The notes below the pieces were generated by a model. That model searched no databases and was not told the origin of the DNA. It worked only from the letters and a program-made list of their open reading frames with translations. A stretch of 64,000 bases of DNA from Auanema rhodensis. Taxonomy: Eukaryota > Nematoda > Chromadorea > Rhabditida > Rhabditidae. Positions within the stretch are counted from its first letter, which is position 1, and each line of letters begins with the position of its first letter. The position numbers and the translations under genes are program-made. Shown one piece after another: positions 12,636-25,967 of the stretch. The stretch lies in NCBI GenBank assembly GCA_964057225.1, contig OZ059898.1, positions 19,755,267-19,819,266 on the forward strand. The letters are read 5' to 3'.

Positions 12636-15600
12636 TACATGGAAACTCAACATACACTAATGCATCATTTTTCAAACAATCATAACTAATTTTTGTATTA
12701 AGCGTTTCTCAATGTAATATAGTGCATTCGATGCGGATTTTTAAGCTGCGTCGATCTGTGTTATCGGATTTTCGCTAGCTTAAAAATGCACCAAGATATC
12801 AACTGATATAAGTTCACACTTATATCCTCGATTTTCACCCTGAAGAATTTATTTTTTCGTTGAATAACATTGTCCATCGTCTTTGCCTTGAAAAAAGGAA
12901 TCTAAAAACATCTACTTTTTGCTAAATTATTTTGAAATTTTTCGAAAAAATTTTTGTCAAAATGTTTTTGGAAGCAATGTTGAGTGTACATGGAAACTCA
13001 ACATACACTAATGCATCATTTTTCAAACAATCATAACTAATTTTTGTATTAAGCGTTTCTCAATGTAATATAGTGCATTCGATGCGGATTTTTAAGCTGC
13101 GTCGATCTGTGTTATCGGATTTTCGCTAGCTTAAAAATGCACCGAGATATCAACTGATATAAGTTCACACTTATATCCTCGATTTTCACCCTGAAGAATT
13201 AATTTTTTCGTTGAATAACATTGTCCATCGTCTTTGCCTTGTAAAAAGGAATCTAAAAACATCTACTTTTTGCTAAATTATTCTGAAATTTTTCGAAAAA
13301 ATTTTTGTCAAAATGTTTTTGGAAGCAAGGTTGAGTGTACTTGGAAACTCAACATACACTAATGCATTATTTTTCAAACGATCATAACTAATTTTTGTAT
13401 TAAGCGTTTCTCAATGTAGTATAGTGCATTCGATGCGGATTTTTAAGCTGCGTCGATCTGTGTTATCAGATTTGCGCTAGCTTAAAAATGCACCGAGATA
13501 TCAACTGATATAAGTTCACACTTATATCCTCGATTTTCACACTGAAGAATTAATTTTTTCGTTGAATAACATTGTCCATCGTCTTTGCCTTGTAAAAAGG
13601 AATCTAAAAACATTTACTTTTTGCTAAATTATTCAGAAATTTTTCGAAAAAATTTTTGTCAAAATGTTTTTGGAAGCAAGGTTGAGTGTACTTGGAAACT
13701 CAACATACACTAATGCATTATTTTTCAAACGATCATAACTAATTTTTTATTAAGCGTTTCTCAATGTAGTATAGTGCATTCGATGCGGATTTTTAAGCTG
13801 CGTCGATCTGTGTTATCAGATTTGCGCTAGCTTAAAAATGCACCGAGACATCAACTGATATAAGTTCACACTTATATCCTCGATTTTCACCCTGAAGAAT
13901 TAATTTTTTCGTTGAATAACATTGTCCATCGTCTTTGCCTTGTAAAAAGGAATCTAAAAACATTTACTTTTTGCTAAATTATTCTGAAATTTTTCGAAAA
14001 AATTTTTGTCAAAATGTTTTTGGAAGCAAGGTTGAGTGTACTTGGAAACTCAACATACACTAATGCATTATTTTTCAAACGATCATAACTAATTTTTGTA
14101 TTAAGCGTTTTTCAATGTAGTATAGTGCATTCGATGCGGATTTTTAAGCTGCGTCGATCTGTGTTATCAGATTTGCGCTAGCTTAAAAATGCACCGAGAT
14201 ATCAACTGATATAAGTTCACACTTATATCCTCGATTTTCACCCTGAAGAATTAATTTTTTCGTTGAATAACATTGTCCATCGTCTTTGCCTTGTAAAAAG
14301 GAATCTAAAAACATCTACTTTTTGCTAAATTATTCTGAAATTTTTCGAAAAAATTTTTGTCAAAATGTTTTTGGAAGCAAGGTTGAGTGTACATGGAAAC
14401 TCAACATACACTAATGCATCATTTTTCAAACAATCATAACTAATTTTTGTATTAAGCGTTTCTCAATGTAGTATAGTGCATTCGATGCGGATTTTTAAGC
14501 TGCGTCGATCTGTGTTATCAGATTTGCGCTAGCTTAAAAATGCACCGAGATATCAACTGATATAAGTTCACACTTATATCCTCGATTTTCACCCTGAAGA
14601 ATTAATTTTTTCGTTGAATAACATTGTCCATCGTCTTTGCCTTGTAAAAAGGAATCTAAAAACATCTACTTTTTGCTAAATTATTCTGAAATTTTTCGAA
14701 AAAATTTTTGTCAAAATGTTTTTGGAAGCAAGGTTGAGTGTACATGGAAACTCAACATACACTAATGCATCATTTTTCAAACAATCATAACTAATTTTTG
14801 TATTAAGCGTTTCTCAATGTAATATAGTGCATTCGATGCGGATTTTTAAGCTGCGTCGATCTGTGTTATCGGATTTTCGCTAGCTTAAAAATGCACCGAG
14901 ATATCAACTGATATAAGTTCACACTTATATCCTCGATTTTCACCCTGAAGAATTAATTTTTTCGTTGAATAACATTGTCCATCGTCTTTGCCTTGAAAAA
15001 AGGAATCTAAAAACATCTACTTTTTGCTAAATTATTTTGAAATTTTTCGAAAAAATTTTTGTCAAAATGTTTTTGGAAGCAATGTTGAGTGTACATGGAA
15101 ACTCAACATACACTAATGCATCATTTTTCAAACAATCATAACTAATTTTTGTATTAAGCGTTTCTCAATGTAATATAGTGCATTCGATGCGGATTTTTAA
15201 GCTGCGTCGATCTGTGTTATCGGATTTTCGCTAGCTTAAAAATGCACCGAGATATCAACTGATATAAGTTCACACTTATATCCTCGATTTTCACCCTGAA
15301 GAATTAATTTTTTCGTTGAATAACATTGTCCATCGTCTTTGCCTTGTAAAAAGGAATCTAAAAACATCTACTTTTTGCTAAATTATTCTGAAATTTTTCG
15401 AAAAAATTTTTGTCAAAATGTTTTTGGAAGCAAGGTTGAGTGTACTTGGAAACTCAACATACACTAATGCATTATTTTTCAAACGATCATAACTAATTTT
15501 TGTATTAAGCGTTTCTCAATGTAGTATAGTGCATTCGATGCGGATTTTTAAGCTGCGTCGATCTGTGTTATCAGATTTGCGCTAGCTTAAAAATGCACCG

Positions 15601-16494
15601 AGATATCAACTGATATAAGTTCACACTTATATCCTCGATTTTCACCCTGAAGAATTAATTTTTTCGTTGAATAACATTGTCCATCGTCTTTGCCTTGTAA
15701 AAAGGAATCTAAAAACATTTACTTTTTGCTAAATTATTCAGAAATTTTTCGAAAAAAGTTTTGTCAAAATGTTTTTGGAAGCAAGGTTGAGTGTACTTGG
15801 AAACTCAACATACACTAATGCATTATTTTTCAAACGATCATAACTAATTTTTTATTAAGCGTTTCTCAATGTAGTATAGTGCATTCGATGCGGATTTTTA
15901 AGCTGCGTCGATCTGTGTTATCAGATTTGCGCTAGCTTAAAAATGCACCGAGACATCAACTGATATAAGTTCACACTTATATCCTCGATTTTCACCCTGA
16001 AGAATTAATTTTTTCGTTGAATAACATTGTCCATCGTCTTTGCCTTGTAAAAAGGAATCTAAAAACATTTACTTTTTGCTAAATTATTCTGAAATTTTTC
16101 GAAAAAATTTTTGTCAAAATGTTTTTGGAAGCAAGGTTGAGTGTACTTGGAAACTCAACATACACTAATGCATTATTTTTCAAACGATCATAACTAATTT
16201 TTGTATTAAGCGTTTTTCAATGTAGTATAGTGCATTCGATGCGGATTTTTAAGCTGCGTCGATCTGTGTTATCAGATTTGCGCTAGCTTAAAAATGCACC
16301 GAGATATCAACTGATATAAGTTCACACTTATATCCTCGATTTTCACCCTGAAGAATTAATTTTTTCGTTGAATAACATTGTCCATCGTCTTTGCTTTGTA
16401 AAAAGGAATCTAAAAACATCTACTTTTTGCTAAATTATTCTGAAATTTTTCGAAAAAATTTTTGTCAAAATGTTTTTGGAAGCAAGGTTGAGTG
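12636..16494. repeat. Duplicated five-unit cassette M37-M41 and M43-M47
   Basis: The order is two A43/A82/CGGATTTTCG units (the first with CCTTGAAAA, the second with CCTTGTAAAA), alpha, beta, gamma; it is repeated at an offset of 2105 bp (six units, one of them short). M42 is an extra unit between the copies: it has C31 and A43 on the left like its successor but G82 and CAGATTTGCG beyond, so it looks mixed. Private changes: GAATTTATTTTTT and CCAAGATATC in M37, CACACTGAAG in M39, AAAAAAGTTTTG in M45, GCTTTG in M47. Confidence 0.8.
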
Positions 16495-18951
16495 TACATG
16501 GAAACTCAACATACACTAATGCATCATTTTTCAAACAATCATAACTAATTTTTGTATTAAGCGTTTCTCAATGTAATATAGTGCATTCGATGCGGATTTT
16601 TAAGCTGCGTCGATCTGTGTTATCGGATTTTCGCTAGCTTAAAAATGCACCGAGATATCAACTGATATAAGTTCACACTTATATCCTCGATTTTCACCCT
16701 GAAGAATTAATTTTTTCGTTGAATAACATTGTCCATCGTCTTTGCCTTGAAAAAAGGAATCTAAAAACATCTACTTTTTGCTAAATTATTTTGAAATTTT
16801 TCGAAAAAATTTTTGTCAAAATGTTTTTGGAAGCAATGTTGAGTGTACATGGAAACTCAACATACACTAATGCATCATTTTTCAAACAATCATAACTAAT
16901 TTTTGTATTAAGCGTTTCTCAATGTAATATAGTGCATTCGATGCGGATTTTTAAGCTGCGTCGATCTGTGTTATCGGATTTTCGCTAGCTTACAAATGCA
17001 CCGAGATATCAACTGATATAAGTTCACACTTATATCCTCGATTTTCACCCTGAAGAATTAATTTTTTCGTTGAATAACATTGTCCATCGTCTTTGCCTTG
17101 TAAAAAGGAATCTAAAAACATTTACTTTTTGCTAAATTATTCTGAAATTTTTCGAAAAAATTTTTGTCAAAATGTTTTTGGAAGCAAGGTTGAGTGTACT
17201 TGGAAACTCAACATACACTAATGCATTATTTTTCAAACGATCATAACTTATTTTTGTATTAAGCGTTTCTCAATGTAGTATAGTGCATTCGATGCGGATT
17301 TTTAAGCTGCGTCGATCTGTGTTATCAGATTTGCGCTAGCTTAAAAATGCACCGAGATATCAACTGATATAAGTTCACACTTATATCCTCGATTTTCACC
17401 CTGAAGAATTAATTTTTTCGTTGAATAACATTGTCCATCGTCTTTGCCTTGAAAAAAGGAATCTAAAAACATCTACTTTTTGCTAAATTATTTTGAAATT
17501 TTTCGAAAAAATTTTTGTCAAAATGTTTTTGGAAGCAATGTTGAGTGTACATGGAAACTCAACATACACTAATGCATCATTTTTCAAACAATCATAACTA
17601 ATTTTTGTATTAAGCGTTTCTCAATGTAATATAGTGCATTCGATGCGGATTTTTAAGCTGCGTCGATCTGTGTTATCGGATTTTCGCTAGCTTAAAAATG
17701 CACCGAGATATCAACTGATATAAGTTCACACTTATATCCTCGATTTTCACCCTGAAGAATTAATTTTTTCGTTGAATAACATTGTCCATCGTCTTTGCCT
17801 TGTAAAAAGGAATCTAAAAACATCTACTTTTTGCTAAATTATTCTGAAATTTTTCGAAAAAATTTTTGTCAAAATGTTTTTGGAAGCAAGGTTGAGTGTA
17901 CTTGGAAACTCAACATACACTAATGCATTATTTTTCAAACGATCATAACTAATTTTTGTATTAAGCGTTTCTCAATGTAGTATAGTGCATTCGATGCGGA
18001 TTTTTAAGCTGCGTCGATCTGTGTTATCAGATTTGCGCTAGCTTAAAAATGCACCGAGATATCAACTGATATAAGTTCACACTTATATCCTCGATTTTCA
18101 CCCTGAAGAATTTATTTTTTCGTTGAATAACATTGTCCATCGTCTTTGCCTTGAAAAAAGGAATCTAAAAACATCTACTTTTTGCTAAATTATTTTGAAA
18201 TTTTTCGAAAAAATTTTTGTCAAAATGTTTTTGGAAGCAATGTTGAGTGTACATGGAAACTCAACATACACTAATGCATCATTTTTCAAACAATCATAAC
18301 TAATTTTTGTATTAAGCGTTTCTCAATGTAATATAGTGCATTCGATGCGGATTTTTAAGCTGCGTCGATCTGTGTTATCGGATTTTCGCTAGCTTAAAAA
18401 TGCACCGAGATATCAACTGATATAAGTTCACACTTATATCCTCGATTTTCACCCTGAAGAATTAATTTTTTCGTTGAATAACATTGTCCATCGTCTTTGC
18501 CTTGTAAAAAGGAATCTAAAAACATCTACTTTTTGCTAAATTATTCTGAAATTTTTCGAAAAAATTTTTGTCAAAATGTTTTTGGAAGCAAGGTTGAGTG
18601 TACTTGGAAACTCAACATACACTAATGCATTATTTTTCAAACGATCATAACTAATTTTTGTATTAAGCGTTTCTCAATGTAGTATAGTGCATTCGATGCG
18701 GATTTTTAAGCTGCGTCGATCTGTGTTATCAGATTTGCGCTAGCTTAAAAATGCACCGAGATATCAACTGATATAAGTTCACACTTATATCCTCGATTTT
18801 CACCCTGAAGAATTAATTTTTTCGTTGAATAACATTGTCCATCGTCTTTGCCTTGTAAAAAGGAATCTAAAAACATTTACTTTTTGCTAAATTATTCAGA
18901 AATTTTTCGAAAAAATTTTTGTCAAAATGTTTTTGGAAGCAAGGTTGAGTG

Positions 18952-19301
18952 TACTTGGAAACTCAACATACACTAATGCATTATTTTTCAAACGATCATA
19001 ACTAATTTTTTATTAAGCGTTTCTCAATGTAGTATAGTGCATTCGATGCGGATTTTTAAGCTGCGTCGATCTGTGTTATCAGATTTGCGCTAGCTTAAAA
19101 ATGCACCGAGACATCAACTGATATAAGTTCACACTTATATCCTCGATTTTCACCCTGAAGAATTAATTTTTTCGTTGAATAACATTGTCCATCGTCTTTG
19201 CCTTGTAAAAAGGAATCTAAAAACATTTACTTTTTGCTAAATTATTCAGAAATTTTTCGAAAAAATTTTTGTCAAAATGTTTTTGGAAGCAAGGTTGAGT
19301 G
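18952..19301. repeat. Chimeric monomer M55: beta on the left, alpha on the right
   Basis: M55 carries the beta deletion (AATTTTTTATTAAG) and GACATC, yet ends with the alpha marker ATTCAGAAA, and is followed by a normal beta unit, M56, that ends ATTCTGAAA. The run M54-M55-M56-M57 therefore reads alpha, beta/alpha, beta, gamma. This is the product expected from unequal crossing-over offset by one unit between two alpha-beta copies, with the exchange between about column 162 and column 297. Confidence 0.85.
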
Positions 19302-20704
19302 TACTTGGAAACTCAACATACACTAATGCATTATTTTTCAAACGATCATAACTAATTTTTTATTAAGCGTTTCTCAATGTAGTATAGTGCATTCGATGCG
19401 GATTTTTAAGCTGCGTCGATCTGTGTTATCAGATTTGCGCTAGCTTAAAAATGCACCGAGACATCAACTGATATAAGTTCACACTTATATCCTCGATTTT
19501 CACCCTGAAGAATTAATTTTTTCGTTGAATAACATTGTCCATCGTCTTTGCCTTGTAAAAAGGAATCTAAAAACATTTACTTTTTGCTAAATTATTCTGA
19601 AATTTTTCGAAAAAATTTTTGTCAAAATGTTTTTGGAAGCAAGGTTGAGTGTACTTGGAAACTCAACATACACTAATGCATTATTTTTCAAACGATCATA
19701 ACTAATTTTTGTATTAAGCGTTTTTCAATGTAGTATAGTGCATTCGATGCGGATTTTTAAGCTGCGTCGATCTGTGTTATCAGATTTGCGCTAGCTTAAA
19801 AATGCACCGAGATATCAACTGATATAAGTTCACACTTATATCCTCGATTTTCACCCTGAAGAATTAATTTTTTCGTTGAATAACATTGTCCATCGTCTTT
19901 GCCTTGTAAAAAGGAATCTAAAAACATCTACTTTTTGCTAAATTATTCTGAAATTTTTCGAAAAAATTTTTGTCAAAATGTTTTTGGAAGCAAGGTTGAG
20001 TGTACATGGAAACTCAACATACACTAATGCATCATTTTTCAAACAATCATAACTAATTTTTGTATTAAGCGTTTCTCAATGTAATATAGTGCATTCGATG
20101 CGGATTTTTAAGCTGCGTCGATCTGTGTTATCGGATTTTCGCTAGCTTAAAAATGCACCGAGATATCAACTGATATAAGTTCACACTTATATCCTCGATT
20201 TTCACCCTGAAGAATTAATTTTTTCGTTGAATAACATTGTCCATCGTCTTTGCCTTGAAAGAAGGAATCTAAAAACATCTACTTTTTGCTAAATTATTTT
20301 GAAATTTTTCGAAAAAATTTTTGTCAAAATGTTTTTGGAAGCAATGTTGAGTGTACATGGAAACTCAACATACACTAATGCATCATTTTTCAAACAATCA
20401 TAACTAATTTTTGTATTAAGCGTTTCTCAATGTAATATAGTGCATTCGATGCGGATTTTTAAGCTGCGTCGATCTGTGTTATCGGATTTTCGCTAGCTTA
20501 AAAATGCACCGAGATATCAACTGATATAAGTTCACACTTATATCCTCGATTTTCACCCTGAAGAATTAATTTTTTCGTTGAATAACATTGTCCATCGTCT
20601 TTGCCTTGTAAAAAGGAATCTAAAAACATCTACTTTTTGCTAAATTATTCTGAAATTTTTCGAAAAAATTTTTGTCAAAATGTTTTTGGAAGCAAGGTTG
20701 AGTG

Positions 20705-23700
20705 TACTTGGAAACTCAACATACACTAATGCATTATTTTTCGAACGATCATAACTAATTTTTGTATTAAGCGTTTCTCAATGTAGTATAGTGCATTCGA
20801 TGCGGATTTTTAAGCTGCGTCGATCTGTGTTATCAGATTTGCGCTAGATTAAAAAGGCACCGAGATATCAACTGATATAAGTTCACACTTATATCCTCGA
20901 TTTTCACCCTGAAGAATTAATTTTTTCGTTGAATAACATTGTCCATCGTCTTTGCCTTGTAAAAAGGAATCTAAAAACATTTACTTTTTGCTAAATTATT
21001 CTGAAATTTTTCGAAAAAATTTTTGTCAAAATGTTTTTGGAAGCAAGGTTGAGTGTACTTGGAAACTCAACATACACTAATGCATTATTTTTCAAACGAT
21101 CATAACTAATTTTTGTATTAAGCGTTTCTCAATGTAGTATAGTGCATTCGATGCGGATTTTTAAGCTGCGTCGATCTGTGTTATCAGATTTGCGCTAGCT
21201 TAAAAATGCACCGAGATATCAACTGATATAAGTTCACACTTATATCCTCGATTTTCACCCTGAAGAATTAATTTTTTCGTTGAATAACATTGTCCATCGT
21301 CTTTGCCTTGAAAAAAGGAATCTAAAAACATCTAATTTTTGCTAAATTATTTTGAAATTTTTCGAAAAAATTTTTGTCAAAATGTTTTTGGAAGCAAGGT
21401 TGAGTGTACATGGAAACTCAACATACACTAATGCATTATTTTTCAAACGATCATAACTAATTTTTGTATTAAGCGTTTTTCAATGTAGTATAGTGCATTC
21501 GATGCGGATTTTTAAGCTGCGTCGATCTGTGTTATCAGATTTGCGCTAGCTTAAAAATGCACCGAGATATCAACTGATATAAGTTCACACTTATATCCTC
21601 GATTTTCACCCTGAAGAATTAATTTTTTCGTTGAATAACATTGTCCATCGTCTTTGCCTTGAAAAAAGGAATCTAAAAACATCTACTTTTTGCTAAATTA
21701 TTTTGAAATTTTTCGAAAAAATTTTTGTCAAAATGTTTTTGGAAGCAAGGTTGAGTGTACATGGAAACTCAACATACACTAATGCATTATTTTTCAAACG
21801 ATCATAACTAATTTTTGTATCAAGCGTTTCTCAATGTAGTATAGTGCATTCGATGCGGATTTTTAAGCTGCGTCGATCTGTGTTATCAGATTTGCGCTAG
21901 CTTAAAAATGCACCGAGATATCAACTGATATAAGTTCACACTTATATCCTCGATTTTCACCCTGAAGAATTAATTTTTTCGTTGAATAACATTGTCCATC
22001 GTCTTTGCCTTGTAAAAAGGAATCTAAAAACATTTACTTTTTGCTAAATTATTCAGAAATTTTTCGAAAAAATTTTTGTCAAAATGTTTTTGGAAGCAAG
22101 GTTGAGTGTACTTGGAAACTCAACATACACTAATGCATTATTTTTCAAACGATCATAACTAATTTTTTATTAAGCGTTTCTCAATGTAGTATAGTGCATT
22201 CGATGCGGATTTTTAAGCTGCGTCGATCTGTGTTATCAGATTTGCGCTAGCTTAAAAATGCACCGAGACATCAACTGATATAAGTTCACACTTATATCCT
22301 CGATTTTCACCCTGAAGAATTAATTTTTTCGTTGAATAACATTGTCCATCGTCTTTGCCTTGTAAAAAGAAATCTAAAAACATTTACTTTTTGCTAAATT
22401 ATTCTGAAATTTTTCGAAAAAATTTTTGTCAAAATGTTTTTGGAAGCAAGGTTGAGTGTACTTGGAAACTCAACATACACTAATGCATTATTTTTCAAAC
22501 GATCATAACTAATTTTTGTATTAAGCGTTTTTCAATGTAGTATAGTGCATTCGATGCGGATTTTTAAGCTGCGTCGATCTGTGTTATCAGATTTGCGCTA
22601 GATTAAAAAGGCACCGAGATATCAACTGATATAAGTTCACACTTATATCCTCGATTTTCACCCTGAAGAATTAATTTTTTCGTTGAATAACATTGTCCAT
22701 CGTCTTTGCCTTGTAAAAAGGAATCTAAAAACATTTACTTTTTGCTAAATTATTCTGAAATTTTTCGAAAAAATTTTTGTCAAAATGTTTTTGGAAGCAA
22801 GGTTGAGTGTACTTGGAAACTCAACATACACTAATGCATTATTTTTCAAACGATCATAACTAATTTTTGTATTAAGCGTTTCTCAATGTAGTATAGTGCA
22901 TTCGATGCGGATTTTTAAGCTGCGTCGATCTGTGTTATCAGATTTGCGCTAGCTTAAAAATGCACCGAGATATCAACTGATATAAGTTCACACTTATATC
23001 CTCGATTTTCACCCTGAAGAATTAATTTTTTCGTTGAATAACATTGTCCATCGTCTTTGCCTTGAAAAAAGGAATCTAAAAACATCTAATTTTTGCTAAA
23101 TTATCTTGAAATTTTTCGAAAAAATTTTTGTCAAAATGTTTTTGGAAGCAAGGTTGAGTGTACATGGAAACTCAACATACACTAATGCATTATTTTTCAA
23201 ACGATCATAACTAATTTTTGTATTAAGCGTTTCTCAATGTAGTATAGTGCATTCGATGCGGATTTTTAAGCTGCGTCGATCTGTGTTATCAGATTTGCGC
23301 TAGCTTAAAAATGCACCGAGATATCAACTGATATAAGTTCACACTTATATCCTCGATTTTCACCCTGAAGAATTAATTTTTTCGTTGAATAACATTGTCC
23401 ATCGTCTTTGCCTTGAAAAAAGGAATCTAAAAACATCTAATTTTTGCTAAATTATTTTGAAATTTTTCGAAAAAATTTTTGTCAAAATGTTTTTGGAAGC
23501 AAGGTTGAGTGTACATGGAAACTCAACATACACTAATGCATTATTTTTCAAACGATCATAACTAATTTTTGTATTAAGCGTTTTTCAATGTAGTATAGTG
23601 CATTCGATGCGGATTTTTAAGCTGCGTCGATCTGTGTTATCAGATTTGCGCTAGCTTAAAAATGCACCGAGATATCAACTGATATAAGTTCACACTTATA

Positions 23701-24563
23701 TCCTCGATTTTCACCCTGAAGAATTAATTTTTTCGTTGAATAACATTGTCCATCGTCTTTGCCTTGAAAAAAGGAATCTAAAAACATCTACTTTTTGCTA
23801 AATTATTTTGAAATTTTTCGAAAAAATTTTTGTCAAAATGTTTTTGGAAGCAAGGTTGAGTGTACATGGAAACTCAACATACACTAATGCATTATTTTTC
23901 AAACGATCATAACTAATTTTTGTATTAAGCGTTTCTCAGTGTAGTATAGTGCATTCGATGCGGATTTTTAAGCTGCGTCGATCTGTGTTATCAGATTTGC
24001 GCTAGCTTAAAAATGCACCGAGATATCAACTGATATAAGTTCACACTTATATCCTCGATTTTCACCCTGAAGAATTAATTTTTTCGTTGAATAACATTGT
24101 CCATCGTCTTTGCCTTGTAAAAAGGAATCTAAAAACATTTACTTTTTGCTAAATTATTCAGAAATTTTTCGAAAAAATTTTTGTCAAAATGTTTTTGGAA
24201 GCAAGGTTGAGTGTACTTGGAAACTCAACATACACTAATGCATTATTTTTCAAACGATCATAACTAATTTTTTATTAAGCGTTTCTCAATGTAGTATAGT
24301 GCATTCGATGCGGATTTTTAAGCTGCGTCGATCTGTGTTATCAGATTTGCGCTAGCTTAAAAATGCACCGAGACATCAACTGATATAAGTTCACACTTAT
24401 ATCCTCGATTTTCACCCTGAAGAATTAATTTTTTCGTTGAATAACATTGTCCATCGTCTTTGCCTTGTAAAAAGGAATCTAAAAACATTTACTTTTTGCT
24501 AAATTATTCTGAAATTTTTCGAAAAAATTTTTGTCAAAATGTTTTTGGAAGCAAGGTTGAGTG
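20705..24563. repeat. Duplicated block M60-M64 (1754 bp) and M65-M70 (2105 bp)
   Basis: The rare GCTAGATTAAAAAGGCACC is shared only by M60 and M65. The rare ATCTAATTTTTGC is shared by M61, M66 and M67. Alpha-beta is M63-M64 and M69-M70. M65 has gamma sequence at column 73 (it follows beta M64) but the M60 marker at column 145, so it is the junction of the duplication, with the exchange between those columns. The second copy has one more unit (M66-M67 both carry ATCTAATTTTT). Private changes: CGAACGATC in M60, GTATCAAGCG in M63, ATTATCTTG in M66, TCTCAGTGTAG in M69. Confidence 0.85.
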
Positions 24564-25967
24564 TACTTGGAAACTCAACATACACTAATGCATTATTTTT
24601 CAAACGATCATAACTAATTTTTGTATTAAGCGTTTTTCAATGTAGTATAGTGCATTCGATGCGGATTTTTAAGCTGCGTCGATCTGTGTTATCAGATTTG
24701 CGCTAGCTTAAAAATGCACCGAGATATCAACTGATATAAGTTCACACTTATATCCTCGATTTTCACCCTGAAGAATTAATTTTTTCGTTGAATAACATTG
24801 TCCATCGTCTTTGCCTTGTAAAAAGGAATCTAAAAACATCTACTTTTTGCTAAATTATTCTGAAATTTTTCGAAAAAATTTTTGTCAAAATGTTTTTGGA
24901 AGCAAGGTTGAGTGTACATGGAAACTCAACATACACTAATGCATCATTTTTCAAACAATCATAACTAATTTTTGTATTAAGCGTTTCTCAATGTAATATA
25001 GTGCATTCGATGCGGATTTTTAAGCTGCGTCGATCTGTGTTATCGGATTTTCGCTAGCTTAAAAATGCACCGAGATATCAACTGATATAAGTTCACACTT
25101 ATATCCTCGATTTTCACCCTGAAGAATTAATTTTTTCGTTGAATAACATTGTCCATCGTCTTTGCCTTGAAAAAAGGAATCTAAAAACATCTACTTTTTG
25201 CTAAATTATTTTGAAATTTTTCGAAAAAATTTTTGTCAAAATGTTTTTGGAAGCAATGTTGAGTGTACATGGAAACTCAACATACACTAATGCATCATTT
25301 TTCAAACAATCATAACTAATTTTTGTATTAAGCGTTTCTCAATGTAATATAGTGCATTCGATGCGGATTTTTAAGCTGCGTCGATCTGTGTTATCGGATT
25401 TTCGCTAGCTTAAAAATGCACCGAGATATCAACTGATATAAGTTCACACTTATATCCTCGATTTTCACCCTGAAGAATTAATTTTTTCGTTGAATAACAT
25501 TGTCCATCGTCTTTGCCTTGTAAAAAGGAATCTAAAAACATCTACTTTTTGCTAAATTATTTTGAAATTTTTCGAAAAAATTTTTGTCAAAATGTTTTTG
25601 GAAGCAAGGTTGAGTGTACTTGGAAACTCAACATACACTAATGCATTATTTTTCAAACGATCATAACTAATTTTTGTATTAAGCGTTTCTCAATGTAGTA
25701 TAGTGCATTCGATGCGGATTTTTAAGCTGCGTCGATCTGTGTTATCAGATTTGCGCTAGCTTAAAAATGCACCGAGATATCAACTGATATAAGTTCACAC
25801 TTATATCCTCGATTTTCACCCTGAAGAATTAATTTTTTCGTTGAATAACATTGTCCATCGTCTTTGCCTTGAAAAAAGGAATCTAAAAACATCTACTTTT
25901 TGCTAAATTATTTTGAAATTTTTCGAAAAAATTTTTGTCAAAATGTTTTTGGAAGCAAGGTTGAGTG

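Larger units (their letters stand above)
12636..25967. repeat. Domain with recurring alpha-beta-gamma cassette (M37-M74)
   Basis: Alpha units end with ATTCAGAAATTT. The following beta unit has a 1-bp deletion (AATTTTTTATTAAG) together with GAGACATCAAC, which destroys the GATATC site. Gamma then has T at column 73. The cassette appears as M39-M41, M45-M47, M54-M57 (expanded), M63-M65 and M69-M71. Gamma is followed by two A43/A82 units in M48-M49, M58-M59 and M72-M73. Beta units start at 13689, 15794, 18952, 19302, 22109 and 24214 and are each 350 bp. Deletion and GACATC always travel together, so all beta units descend from one ancestor. Confidence 0.9.
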
